NCBI GenBank assembly: GCA_046351555.1
Contig: JAXLYI010000010.1
Span: 245,391 to 309,390 of the forward strand
Origin: CAISKJ01 sp046351555
GTDB taxonomy: Bacteria > Myxococcota_A > Polyangia > Polyangiales > Ga0077539
Reading direction: 5' to 3'
Length of the DNA: 64,000 nt
Part shown: piece after piece, positions 8,255 to 17,141 of the stretch
Position numbering within the stretch: the stretch's first letter is position 1
How the letters are laid out: each line of letters begins with the position of its first letter
Notes under the pieces: generated by a model
Told to the model about the DNA's origin: nothing
The model's database searches: none
The model's input: only the letters and a program-made list of their open reading frames with translations
Position numbers and translations under genes: made by a program

Positions 8255-9283
8255 ATGGAGCTCGTCAACCACACGCCCTTCCCCGCGATGTGCTTCGAGG
8301 GCCGCGACCGCGACGACCGCGCGTGGCACGTCCTCGCCCTCCGCGTGACGCTCGCCCTCGGCGCCGAGGGCCCGCGCCTCGCGAAGCGGCAGCGCCCGCT
8401 CGCGCTCGCCGACGCGCACCACGGCGACCCGGCGTCCACCTCGCTCTTCGAAGAGAGCGACCTCTGCCCGACGCGCCCCGGGACGGACGTCCTCCTCCGC
8501 GGCACCGCGTGGTCGCCGGGCGGCGCGGAGGTCCCCGCGTGGGAGGTGTCGATCCGCGTCGGGTCCGCCTTCCGCCGCGCGCGGGTGACGGGGCCCCGCT
8601 GGTGGGTGCGCGCGCGCGGCGACTGGCACCTCACCGAGCCGCTCCCGTGCACCGCCGTCCCGCTGCGGTACGACCTCGCCTACGGCGGCGTCGCGCGCGA
8701 CGGCGAGCGGGAGGAGCGCTGCGAGGAGAACCCCGTCGGCGTCGGCTTCGCCCCGCCCTGGTGGCGCGAGCGGCGCGACCGCTTCGAAGCCCCGCGGCTG
8801 GAGCTCATGGACGATCCCGTGCGGGACGTCGACCGCCCCGTCGGCGTGGCGGGCTTCGGGCCGCTCGGGCGCGCCTGGCTCCCGCGCCGCGCGCTCGCGG
8901 GCACCTTCGACGCCGCGTGGCTGCGCGACCGCTGGCCCGTCATGCCCCCCGACTTCGACGACCGCTTCTGGAACGCTGCGCCCCCCGGCCTCGTCGCCTC
9001 GCCCCACCTCCGCGGCGACGAGGTGGTGACCCTCGGCGGCGTGCGGCCCGAGGGCGAGGTGTCGTTCCGCCTGCCGGGGCACTACGTGTTCGTGATCGTT
9101 CGGTACGCGAACGGGGTGGTGCTGCCGATCCCGATGCGGCTCGACGCGCTGACGGTGGACGTCGACGCGGCCGAGGTGGCGATGGTGTACCGCCACCGCG
9201 TCCGGCGCGATCACAAGGTGCGCAAGATGGAGGCGTGCATGGACTTCCGCCGCGCGACGGAGGCGCCGCGCGCCCATGGATGA
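8255..9283 (+). CDS. DUF2169 family T6SS-associated adaptor protein
   Basis: 342 aa. It begins MELVNHTPFPAMCFEG, followed by a VLALRVTLAL strand; this N-terminus and the PLRYDLAYGG segment around residue 140 are typical of DUF2169. In other bacteria such proteins are encoded between vgrG and PAAR-like effectors and are needed to load the effector onto the spike, so a chaperone/adaptor role is expected. It lies 13 bp after vgrG, and its last 8 bases overlap the start of the DUF4150 effector gene, which argues for co-translation. There is no signal peptide, in keeping with a cytoplasmic loading step. Confidence 0.85.
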   Translation: MELVNHTPFPAMCFEGRDRDDRAWHVLALRVTLALGAEGPRLAKRQRPLALADAHHGDPASTSLFEESDLCPTRPGTDVLLRGTAWSPGGAEVPAWEVSIRVGSAFRRARVTGPRWWVRARGDWHLTEPLPCTAVPLRYDLAYGGVARDGEREERCEENPVGVGFAPPWWRERRDRFEAPRLELMDDPVRDVDRPVGVAGFGPLGRAWLPRRALAGTFDAAWLRDRWPVMPPDFDDRFWNAAPPGLVASPHLRGDEVVTLGGVRPEGEVSFRLPGHYVFVIVRYANGVVLPIPMRLDALTVDVDAAEVAMVYRHRVRRDHKVRKMEACMDFRRATEAPRAHG

Positions 9284-11033
9284 GAAGGAGATCGCGCGCA
9301 AGCTCGGCGAGCCGCTGATGGTGTGCCAGTACCCCGACGTGTGCCTGAGCCCGACGGCCCCGGCGCCGTACCTCATCACCGCGCCCTTCGCCGCGGCGTA
9401 CTGCACGGCCGACACGGTGCACGCGACGAAGGTTCCGTCCTTCACGCTGGCGAGCTTCCTCCCCGCGGTGGACGGCGACGCGGCGGGGTCGGGCGGCGGG
9501 ATGAAGTCGGGCACGCACAGCGCCGCGGGCGTGTGCTGGGCGGTGGGGGCGAGCACCACGGTGCGGGCGCAGAAGAGCTTCGTCGTCCGCCACGAAGACC
9601 CCGTGATGATGAACAACGGCAACGTGCCGGGCCTCGTCCACTACCCCAAGGGCGGCGCCCCGCGGGCCTCGGTGGGCGACGCGAGCGAGCCCTCGCTGCC
9701 GTCGAAGCCCGCGGCCCTCGTCGCCGAGGCGCCCGTCGAGGGCAACTTCTTCACCGGGCTCGGGCAGTCGCTCACGGAGACCTACGAGGGCGTCGCGGGG
9801 CAGGCGAAGACGCTCTGGGACGCCACCGGGATCACCGCCACCGACGAGGCGACGCAGGCCGCGCGCACGGCGATCTACAACGGCGCGTCCAACGTCGGAT
9901 CGCTCGTGAAGGACGGGGCGCTGACGGTGACCGTCCCCTTCTACGAGACCGACGCGGGGCTCGCGGCCCTCGCGCGCATGGCCGACCGCACCGACGCCGT
10001 CACCCAGGCGGTCGAGGACCGCTACGCCACGGCGCTCGACGAGGGCGGCCAGGCCCACGCCACGGGGCTGCTCTTCGGCGACCTCGGGCAGATCGTGTTC
10101 AGCTTCGGCGCGGGCAGCGCGATCAAGAGCGTGCGCGGGGCCGAGGCGCTCGCGACGCTGGAGAAGGCCGAGGACGTCGTGGGCGTCGCGTCGAAGACCG
10201 ACAAGGTGCTCGACGTCGCCAACGACCTGCGCAAGGTGGACGAGGTGTTGCCGGGCGAGGCGCTGCCCGGCGCGCGGCTGCCCAAGGACGTGGTGCCCGA
10301 CGCGCCCCTGAAGGAGCCGCTGCCCGAGGGGCTCACGTCGAAGACCGGCAAGATGGACTACGAGCAGCGCCACGAGATCACCGCGTCCGCCGAAGGCCCC
10401 CCGGGCCCCGACGGGACGCGGGTGTTCGAGTCCAGCTCCAAGTCGGAGATCATGGAGCGGGTGGAGCAGCGCCGCGCCGCGCGGACGCCCGGGGAGCAGG
10501 CGCAGATCGACGCCGACCGGGCGCGCATCAGCGAGCTCTCCAACGAGAGCGACGCGCTGCGCAAGGCGGGCGACGAGGTCGGCGCGAACGCGAAGCTCGC
10601 GGAGGCCCGCGCGATCCTCCAGCCGAGCCTCGACCAGGGCGACGTCGCGGGCATCATCGACCGCCTCGACGTGTCGACCGCGCCGGGCAAGGGGTACCTC
10701 TGGTCGGGCGGCTTCAAGAACCTCGGCCCCTGGGCCGACAAGCTCGACGTCACCCTGCTCGAGACGACCACGGGCGGCAGGGTGGTCAACGGCTGGGACC
10801 TGCTCAACCAGCGCTTCTCCACCCCGGAGTTCTGGGGCCCGCTCTCCGACCGCTACGCGTCGCAGCTCTCGGGGGACGTCTTCGCCCTCGGGACGGACCG
10901 GACCATCGGGGTGGGCGGCGACATCTTCAACTACTTCGAGCGCCCGCACGTGGAGCTCGGGCTCGTCAGCGGCCAGGTGACCAACTTCGGCTTCATCAAC
11001 GTCGACCAGCTGCTCCCCGCGGTGATCCCATGA
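9276..11033 (+). CDS. DUF4150/PAAR-like T6SS effector with a C-terminal ADP-ribosyl-cyclase-like toxin domain
   Basis: 585 aa. Residues about 15-130 form the PAAR-like DUF4150 domain (VCQYPDVCLSP start, KSGTHSAAGVCW, DPVMMNNGN with CP-like loops) that caps VgrG. Residues 135-460 are helical with a glycine/alanine segment near 265-285 (GDLGQIVFSFGAGSAI) that may help membrane passage. The last 110 residues carry YLWSGG (474-479), TLLETTTGG with Glu496, a following Trp, and SDRYASQLSGDV. That spacing resembles the WSG/TLExT/W-S-FA/G-V pattern of bacterial ADP-ribosyl-cyclase-fold polymorphic toxins, which act on NAD(P)+. Delivery is firm by context; the enzymatic class is an inference. The stop overlaps the next start (ATGA). 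Confidence 0.8.
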   Translation: MDEKEIARKLGEPLMVCQYPDVCLSPTAPAPYLITAPFAAAYCTADTVHATKVPSFTLASFLPAVDGDAAGSGGGMKSGTHSAAGVCWAVGASTTVRAQKSFVVRHEDPVMMNNGNVPGLVHYPKGGAPRASVGDASEPSLPSKPAALVAEAPVEGNFFTGLGQSLTETYEGVAGQAKTLWDATGITATDEATQAARTAIYNGASNVGSLVKDGALTVTVPFYETDAGLAALARMADRTDAVTQAVEDRYATALDEGGQAHATGLLFGDLGQIVFSFGAGSAIKSVRGAEALATLEKAEDVVGVASKTDKVLDVANDLRKVDEVLPGEALPGARLPKDVVPDAPLKEPLPEGLTSKTGKMDYEQRHEITASAEGPPGPDGTRVFESSSKSEIMERVEQRRAARTPGEQAQIDADRARISELSNESDALRKAGDEVGANAKLAEARAILQPSLDQGDVAGIIDRLDVSTAPGKGYLWSGGFKNLGPWADKLDVTLLETTTGGRVVNGWDLLNQRFSTPEFWGPLSDRYASQLSGDVFALGTDRTIGVGGDIFNYFERPHVELGLVSGQVTNFGFINVDQLLPAVIP

Positions 11034-11635
11034 GCGCCCCCTGGCAACGCTTCGAATCCGCCTACGACGCCGTCGGCCGCGCGCGCGCCGAAGGCTACCC
11101 CCCGTCCGCGTTCGAGGGCCTCACGCCCGACGAGCGCGCCCGCGCCCTCGCGATGCTCCTCGCGCGCGCCGAGGCGGGCGAGGCCCCCGAGGTGCTCGCC
11201 CTCGCGCACTTCGACGAGCCCGCCGCGCGCGACGCCGTGGCGCGGGCGTTCGCCGCCGAGCGGGCGCCGACGCTGCTCCGCCTCGCCGCGGCGCGCGCGG
11301 GCTGGGCGCTCACCGGCGACCCGAAATACCAGGCCGCGGTCGCGCACCTCGCCGACCGCGGGGAGGGCGTCGTGCGCCGCGTCGCGCTGGGCGTGGTGTG
11401 CGCGATGACCCTCACGCCCGAGGCCCTCGCGCACGTCACCGCGCGGCTGCTCACCGAGCCCGACCGGCTCACCGCCGTGCAGCTCGCCAAGGCCGTCCTG
11501 CGGAGCCGCGGCGTCGCCGTCGACGCGCCGGAGGATTTCCAGCGCGCGCTCCCCGCGGTGCGCGAGCTGACGGCGCCCGACCTCGCGGCGCGCGCCGCCG
11601 CCGTCGCCCGCCTCGGCGCCCCGCGCACGGCGTGA
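11030..11635 (+). CDS. Candidate immunity protein (HEAT-like helical repeat) for the T6SS effector
   Basis: 201 aa, starting at an ATG that overlaps the effector stop (ATGA, 11030-11033). It is entirely alpha-helical in appearance, with repeated Ala/Leu/Arg helix pairs (LAMLLARAEAG, DAVARAFAAERAPTLLRLAAARAGW, VRRVALGVVCAMTL) like HEAT or ARM solenoids; no signal peptide or catalytic motif is seen. Position directly behind a PAAR-like toxin with translational coupling is the standard arrangement for cognate immunity genes. Function is therefore inferred from context, not from a recognised immunity family. If the effector is an NAD(P)-consuming toxin, this protein should act in the cytoplasm. 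Confidence 0.65.
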   Translation: MSAPWQRFESAYDAVGRARAEGYPPSAFEGLTPDERARALAMLLARAEAGEAPEVLALAHFDEPAARDAVARAFAAERAPTLLRLAAARAGWALTGDPKYQAAVAHLADRGEGVVRRVALGVVCAMTLTPEALAHVTARLLTEPDRLTAVQLAKAVLRSRGVAVDAPEDFQRALPAVRELTAPDLAARAAAVARLGAPRTA

Positions 11636-11678
11636 AGACCGCGTTCCGCGCGGGGCGCGGGGCTGGTACGGTGGCGCC

Positions 11679-12218
11679 ATGAGTGAGCCCGCGCCCCACG
11701 TGGTCAACGTCGCCGACGTCGAGGATGTGGTCGAGCTCGAGGGCGACCGCTGGGGGAGCGCGTACAAGCCCCTCACCCCGCCCTCAGCGCGCGCCGCCGG
11801 GCGCCTCGGCGTCAACCAGTCGCGCGTCCCGCCGGGCCGCACCGCCTGCCCCTTCCACTACCACCAGCGCGAGGACGAGGCCTTCTTCGTGCTCTCCGGG
11901 CGCGGCGTGCTGCGCTACGGCGGCGAGATGCGCGCGCTGCGCCCCGGCGACCTCGTCTACTGCCCCGCCGGCACTGGCGTCGCCCACCAGATCGCCAACC
12001 CCTTCGACGAGGACCTCGTCTACCTCGCCATGGGCCCCAACGACCCCGACGAGGTGTGCGTCTACCCCGACAGCGGCAAGGTGATGGTGCGCAGCCTCGG
12101 CCGCGTCGGCTTCCTCGAGAAGACCAGCTACATGGCCGGCGAGCCCGACCAACCGCGCATCTTCGACCTCGCGCTCGCGCTCCTCGCGGGCGAGGGTGGT
12201 CCGACCGCGCCCCGATGA
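11679..12218 (+). CDS. Cupin-domain protein
   Basis: 179 aa. A single conserved beta-barrel cupin: motif 1 as CPFHYHQREDEAFFVLSGRG around residues 60-80 (metal ligands H-x-H and E), motif 2 as RPGDLVYCPAGTGVAHQIAN around 100-120 (with the final His). All four metal-ligand positions (two His, one Glu, one His) are present, so metal binding is likely. Many such proteins bind sugars or small carboxylates, but nothing here points to one substrate. Its stop overlaps the start of the large kinase gene (ATGA at 12215-12218), so the two are probably co-expressed. Confidence 0.85.
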   Translation: MSEPAPHVVNVADVEDVVELEGDRWGSAYKPLTPPSARAAGRLGVNQSRVPPGRTACPFHYHQREDEAFFVLSGRGVLRYGGEMRALRPGDLVYCPAGTGVAHQIANPFDEDLVYLAMGPNDPDEVCVYPDSGKVMVRSLGRVGFLEKTSYMAGEPDQPRIFDLALALLAGEGGPTAPR

Positions 12219-15200
12219 TCGCCGCCTCCGCACGGCAGGGGCCCCCCGGCGAGCGCGGCGCGTTCCGCGGGACGGCGCGCTTCGCGGTGCGGCGGCTCCT
12301 CGGCGCGGGCACGCACGGCGAGGTGTACGAGGTCGACGACCTCGACGCGCGCGAGGTCGTCGCGCTCAAGACGCTCCGCGCCCTCGACCCCAACGCGCTC
12401 CTGCGGCTCAAGCACGAGTTCCGCGCGCTCCAGGGCGTCCACCACCCCAACCTCGTCGCGCTCCGCGAGCTGCTCGAGGCCGACGGGCGGTGGCTCTTCA
12501 CCATGGAGCTCGTCGCGGGCCGCCACCTGCTCGATCACCCCCGCGCTGCGCCCCTCCGCGACGTCTTTCGCCAGCTCGCCCTCGGCGTCTCCGCCCTCCA
12601 CGACGCCGGCCTCCTCCACCGCGACATCAAGCCCGACAACGTCCGCGTCACCCCCGAGGGCCGCGTCGTCCTCCTCGATTTCGGCCTCGCCACCGACGTC
12701 CGCGCCGCCCGCGCCCCCGCGCGCGAGATCGTCGGCACCGCCCACTACATGGCCCCCGAGCAGGCCGCCGGCGGCCCCCTCGGCCCCGCCGCCGACTGGT
12801 ACGCCGTCGGCGTCGTGCTCTACGAGGCCCTCACCGGCGGGCTCCCCTACGACGGCTCGCGCGCCGCGCTGCTCTGCGCCAAGCAGCGCGCCGACTCGCT
12901 GCGCCAGCCCGCCCTGCCCGCTTCGGTGCCCGACGACCTCCGCGCGCTCTGCCTCGCCCTGCTCCGCGTCGACCCGCGCGCGCGCCCCGACGGCCGCGCC
13001 GTCCTCCGGCTCCTCGGCGGCGAGGCCCCCGCGCGCGCCCGCCCCGCCGACCGCCCGCCGCGCCTCCACGGCCGCGCCGACGCGCTCGCCGCCCTCCGCG
13101 CCGCCTACGACACCCCCGCCGACGGGCGCGCCCGCGTCGCGGTGGTGCGTGGGGACTCGGGCGTCGGCAAGAGCGCGCTGCTCGACGCCTTCGCCCGCGA
13201 GCTCGCCGCCGCGCCCGCGCCCCCGGCCGTGCTCCGCGGCAAGTGCTACGAGCGCGACGGCGTCCCCTACAAGGCCCTCGACAGCGTGGTCGATGCGCTC
13301 GCCCGCCTCGCCGCCGACCTGCCCGCCGCGCAGCGCCGCGCGCTCGCCCCGCCGGACGTCGAGCTCCTCGCCCGCGCCTTCCCCACCCTCGGCCGCGTCG
13401 ACTGGGGCCGCGCCCCCGGCGCCCCCGCCCCGCTGGAGGGGAGCGACCTCCGCCGTCGAGCCTTCGCCGTGCTGCGCGCGCTCCTCGGCCGGCTGCGCGC
13501 GCTCCGTCGCGTGGTGGTCGTGATCGACGACATGCAGTGGTCCGACCCCGACAGCCTCGGCGCGCTCCGCGAGTTGCTGGCCCCGCCCGGCGCGCCCGCG
13601 GTGCTGCTCGTCCTCGCCGTCCGCCGCGACGCGCGGGTCGACCTCGAGCTCCCCGCCGCCACCGTCCGCGTCGACCTCGCCCCGCTCGCCGCGCGCCCCG
13701 CCGAGGCGCTCGCCCGCGACCTCCTCGCGCGCGCCGACTTCGCCCCCGGGGGCCGCGCCGCGGTCGATCCGCGCGCCCTCGCCCGCGAGGCCGGCGGGCA
13801 CCCGCTCTTCCTCGGCGAGCTCGTGCGCCACGCCTGCACCGCGGGGACCGCCGCCGGGCCCGTCTCGCTCGACGACGCCCTCCACGCCCGCGTCGCGCGC
13901 CTCGGCGCCGCCGGCCGCGACGTGCTCGAGCTCGCCGCGCTCGCCGAGGGCCGCGCGCCGCTCGCCGTCGTCGCGCGCGCCGCCGGCGCCCCGCGCGCGG
14001 AGTTCGTTCGCGCGGTGGAGGGCCTGCGCGCCGCGTCGCTCGCCCGCACCACGGGGCCGCGCGCCGACGACGCGATCGAGCCCTACCACGACCGGGTGCG
14101 CGAGTCCGTGCTCGCCCGCCTCGCCCCCGCGCGCGCCGTCGAGCTCCACCGCGCGCTCGCCGCCGCGCTCGAGGCGGAGGGCGTCGCCGCGGCCCGGCCC
14201 GAGCGGGTCGTCGTGCACCTCGCGGCGTCGGGGCAGAGCGCGCGCGCCGCGGGCTTCGCGCGGGAGGCCGGCGAGCGGGCGATGGCGGCGCTCGCGTTCG
14301 AACGGGCCGCGGAGCTGTTCGGGGCGGCGCTTCGGCTCGGCGCGCCGTCGCCGGGGGAGGCGCGCGCGCTGCGGTGGCAGCTCGCGGAGGCGCTCAGCAA
14401 CGCCGGGCGGGGCCCGGAGGCCGCCGACCTCTACCTCGCCGCGGCCGGCGGCGCGTCGCCCGCGATGCGCCTCGACTGCAAGCGCCTCGCGGCCCAGCAG
14501 CTCCTCTGGAGCGGGCACATCGCGCGGGGCCTCGACGCCTACGACGGGGTGCTCCGCGAGATCGGCCTCTCGCTGCCCCGCTCGCCCGCCCGCGCGCTCG
14601 CCTCGCTCGCGTGGGAGCGCGCCCGCCTCGCCGCGCGCGGCCTGCGGTGGACGCCGCGGCCCCTCGCCGCCGTCCCGCCCGCGGCCCTGGTGGCGGTGGA
14701 CGTCTGCCAGTCGGCCTCCTACGGGCTGATGATGGTCGACCCGGTCGCGTCGCTCGCGATGCAGACCCGCGGGCTCCGCCTCGCGCTCGACACGGGCGAG
14801 CGGGGTCGCGTCTCGCAGGGCCTGCTCCAGGAGGCGGTGAGCCGCGCGGTCGCGGGCGCGTCGGCCTGCGACGCCTCGCTGCGCCTCACCGAGGAGGTCG
14901 GCGCGCTTCGGGGCGACGCGGGCGAACCGCTCCCGTGGCTCGCGCTGGCGGCGCGCGCGTACGGCGGGGTGGTGTGCTTCCTCGGGGCGCGGCCGGCCGA
15001 GGCGCTGGCCCGGCTCGGGGCGCTCGAGGCGTCGATCGACGCCGTCCAGCGCGCGGCGCCCACGCTCGGCGCGAAGGGGTGCCACCTCGACACGGGGCGG
15101 CTCTTCCGCATGTGGTCGCTCCTGCTGCTCGGGCGCCTCGCCGAGTTACGGCGTGCGGTCGACGACAACCTCCGCGACGCGCGCCGCCGCGGCGACCGCT

Positions 15201-15871
15201 TCCTCGAGGTGTCGATCGCGCGGTCGTTCCAGGTGGTGCTCCTCGCCGACGACCGCCCCGCCGCGGCCCGCGAGGCGCTGGCCCGCGCGCGCGCCGCGTG
15301 GAGCTCGCCGGCGCTCGGCTTCGAACCGCAGGCGCTGCTCGACCTCTGCGCGCGCAGCGACTGCGACCTCTACGAGCGCGGCGTGGGCGGCGACGACGTG
15401 CTGGCCGCGCTCCGCCGCGCGGAGGGGTCGTTCATGGCGCACGTCCAGTACGTCCGGGTGATGGCGCGGTGGCTGCGCGGGCGCCTGTGCCTCGCCTCGG
15501 CGGCGCGCGGCGGCGGCGCGCGGCGGCTCGTGGAGGCGGCCCTGGCGGCGGCGCAGCTCGAGCGCGAGGACGTCCCCACCGCGGCGGCGTGGGCGGCGCT
15601 CCTGCGGGCGGGGGTCGGTGCGCTGCGGGGCGACCGGGCCGCGGCGCTCGGCGCGCTCCGCGAGGTGGAGCGGGTCTCCGTCGGCGACGGGCTCCTCGGG
15701 GCCGCGGCGGCGGCGCGCTGGCACCTGGGGAGGCTGTCGGCCGGGGCGGAGGCCCGCGACGCGGCGGCGCGGGCGCGGGCGTGGGCGGCGCGCGAGGGCG
15801 TGGTGAACCCCGCGCGGTTCTTTGCGATGATCGCGCCGGGGCTTGGGGTAGCGGCGCCGCTCGGGCGTTGA
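12215..15871 (+). CDS. Ser/Thr protein kinase fused to an AAA-type ATPase and TPR-like C-terminus
   Basis: 1218 aa. Kinase domain, residues about 20-265: glycine loop GAGTHGEVY, Lys52 in VALK, HRDIKPDN at 135-142, DFG at 155-157 and APEQ in the activation segment, so it should be active. A linker leads to an ATPase module with Walker A GDSGVGKS (313-320) and a Walker B-like VVVVIDDMQWSD near 430. The remaining 650 residues are Ala/Leu-rich helical repeats with TPR-like character. This kinase-AAA-TPR layout is common in Myxococcota and resembles STAND signalling proteins; no C-terminal DNA-binding or histidine kinase domain is visible here. The ATG overlaps the cupin stop; the end lies 2 bp from a convergent lipoprotein gene. 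Confidence 0.9.
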   Translation: MIAASARQGPPGERGAFRGTARFAVRRLLGAGTHGEVYEVDDLDAREVVALKTLRALDPNALLRLKHEFRALQGVHHPNLVALRELLEADGRWLFTMELVAGRHLLDHPRAAPLRDVFRQLALGVSALHDAGLLHRDIKPDNVRVTPEGRVVLLDFGLATDVRAARAPAREIVGTAHYMAPEQAAGGPLGPAADWYAVGVVLYEALTGGLPYDGSRAALLCAKQRADSLRQPALPASVPDDLRALCLALLRVDPRARPDGRAVLRLLGGEAPARARPADRPPRLHGRADALAALRAAYDTPADGRARVAVVRGDSGVGKSALLDAFARELAAAPAPPAVLRGKCYERDGVPYKALDSVVDALARLAADLPAAQRRALAPPDVELLARAFPTLGRVDWGRAPGAPAPLEGSDLRRRAFAVLRALLGRLRALRRVVVVIDDMQWSDPDSLGALRELLAPPGAPAVLLVLAVRRDARVDLELPAATVRVDLAPLAARPAEALARDLLARADFAPGGRAAVDPRALAREAGGHPLFLGELVRHACTAGTAAGPVSLDDALHARVARLGAAGRDVLELAALAEGRAPLAVVARAAGAPRAEFVRAVEGLRAASLARTTGPRADDAIEPYHDRVRESVLARLAPARAVELHRALAAALEAEGVAAARPERVVVHLAASGQSARAAGFAREAGERAMAALAFERAAELFGAALRLGAPSPGEARALRWQLAEALSNAGRGPEAADLYLAAAGGASPAMRLDCKRLAAQQLLWSGHIARGLDAYDGVLREIGLSLPRSPARALASLAWERARLAARGLRWTPRPLAAVPPAALVAVDVCQSASYGLMMVDPVASLAMQTRGLRLALDTGERGRVSQGLLQEAVSRAVAGASACDASLRLTEEVGALRGDAGEPLPWLALAARAYGGVVCFLGARPAEALARLGALEASIDAVQRAAPTLGAKGCHLDTGRLFRMWSLLLLGRLAELRRAVDDNLRDARRRGDRFLEVSIARSFQVVLLADDRPAAAREALARARAAWSSPALGFEPQALLDLCARSDCDLYERGVGGDDVLAALRRAEGSFMAHVQYVRVMARWLRGRLCLASAARGGGARRLVEAALAAAQLEREDVPTAAAWAALLRAGVGALRGDRAAALGALREVERVSVGDGLLGAAAAARWHLGRLSAGAEARDAAARARAWAAREGVVNPARFFAMIAPGLGVAAPLGR

Positions 15872-15873
15872 TC

Positions 15874-16848
15874 TCACCCGCCGCAGCCGACGCGCGTCGC
15901 GGCGAGCGCGACGTCGTCGAACCACACGGTCATCGTCTGGCCGGCGTAGGACTCCCACCCGAGCTTCCAGTCGACGACGCGCGGGCGCCACATGCCGCGC
16001 GAGAGCCAGCGGGCGTCGACGTCCATCGTGGGCGTCGCGTCGACCGTGAGGCCCTCCACCGCGGCGCCGTCGACCCACGTCTGGAGCGCGCCCGCGCCCT
16101 GGTCGAGGCGGAATTCCACGCAGTGCCACGTGAGCGGCGTGGGGCGCGCGCTGCGGGCGATGCCGGCGGGGCTGAGCTCGGGGAGCGTGGCGTCGTCGGA
16201 CTCGCGGTTCCACATGAAGATGCGGCTCTGGCCGCCCATGCGGAGGTCGCGGTTGCCGTCGGCGGCGTCGCGCAGCGTGAGGAAGGTGACGTGCCCGTCG
16301 CCGAACGCCGCCGAGAACCGAACGAACACCCGCCCGTACACCACCGCGCCGAGCGTCGGCGCCACCGCGGTGTCGGCGAGGAAGACGTGGTCGCAGTACC
16401 CGCCGCCACCGTCGACGCGCACCGAGCGCGAGCCGCCGTGGGCCACCGCGCCGTCGACGGTGACGCGCCCGGTCCCGCTGCAGTTGGGCGAGACCACCGC
16501 CCAGCGCGCGGGCGCGCCGCCGACCGGCGAGGACTCGAAGTCGTCGCAGAGCGGGAACGCCCCGCAGCCCGCGCCGCCGTCGGTACGCGTCGCGTCGGGT
16601 GCGGACACGTCGGGCATGGATGCATCGGGCGCGGGCGCGTCGGGTGTGGGCGCGTCGGGTGTGGGCGCGTCGGGCGCGGGCGCGTCGGGCGCGGGCGCGT
16701 CGGGCGGCTCCGCATCAAACGTCAGCGCGTCGGGTGGGGCGTCTCCCGCGACGTCGTCGGGCTTCGGCGAAGCATCGGGGAGCGCGGGCGAGGAGGCGGC
16801 GTCGCACGCCGTCAGCAGCGCGCACGCGACGAACCAGGAGAAGCGCAT
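15874..16848 (-). CDS. Secreted lipoprotein with Cip1-like (LamG/carbohydrate-active) domain
   Basis: 324 aa. A signal peptide ends in the lipobox LLTAC (Cys15). An Asp/Ala/Pro spacer (repeats of PDAPAPDAP/PDAPTPDAP type) covers residues about 20-90. The remaining 230 residues form a beta-sandwich-like domain: CDDFESS at the start, YGRVFVRF, WHCVEFRLD, LQTWVDGA, and a terminal WFDDVALA with a final Cys. This is the signature of the Cip1 core domain first seen in fungal cellulolytic secretomes and common in Polyangia. It should be displayed on the outer membrane and bind or act on polysaccharide; activity is not established for the family. Confidence 0.8.
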   Translation of the reverse strand: MRFSWFVACALLTACDAASSPALPDASPKPDDVAGDAPPDALTFDAEPPDAPAPDAPAPDAPTPDAPTPDAPAPDASMPDVSAPDATRTDGGAGCGAFPLCDDFESSPVGGAPARWAVVSPNCSGTGRVTVDGAVAHGGSRSVRVDGGGGYCDHVFLADTAVAPTLGAVVYGRVFVRFSAAFGDGHVTFLTLRDAADGNRDLRMGGQSRIFMWNRESDDATLPELSPAGIARSARPTPLTWHCVEFRLDQGAGALQTWVDGAAVEGLTVDATPTMDVDARWLSRGMWRPRVVDWKLGWESYAGQTMTVWFDDVALAATRVGCGG

Positions 16849-16941
16849 GACGGATCGCTACCGCACGGACGGCGGCGCTGTCGACCGCGAACCCACCGAG
16901 GCCCCCGCCGGCTCCCACCGCGCGGAAAGGTCGCTCCCCGC

Positions 16942-17103
16942 ATGAACTGGCCCCCCTTCCTCACCGTGCTCGTCGGCGCGGGCCTCGGCTACGCCTGGCA
17001 CCGCGTCGTGGGCTGCGCGACGGGCGCTTGCCCCATCACGGCCAACCCCTACACCGCCACGCTCTACGGCGCGGTGATGGGCGCGCTCGTCGCCGCGCGT
17101 TGA
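16942..17103 (+). CDS. DUF6132 family small membrane protein
   Basis: 53 aa. It consists of a transmembrane helix (FLTVLVGAGLGYAWHRVVG), a loop with the conserved CATGACPITANPY (two cysteines five residues apart and CPIT), and a second helix (TLYGAVMGALVA). Length and motif order match DUF6132. The Cys pair suggests redox or metal handling, and members often sit near thiol or rhodanese genes, but none is present here. It is divergent from the Cip1-like lipoprotein gene, 93 bp away. Confidence 0.8.
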   Translation: MNWPPFLTVLVGAGLGYAWHRVVGCATGACPITANPYTATLYGAVMGALVAAR

Positions 17104-17141
17104 CCGCGACACCGAGGGCCCCGCGGAGGTAACAATGGGCC

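Noticed and set aside
12128..15085. A 985-codon open frame on the - strand opposite the large kinase
   Set aside because: The + strand has intact kinase and Walker motifs; the antisense product is Glu/Arg/Gly-rich without any domain or ribosome binding site.
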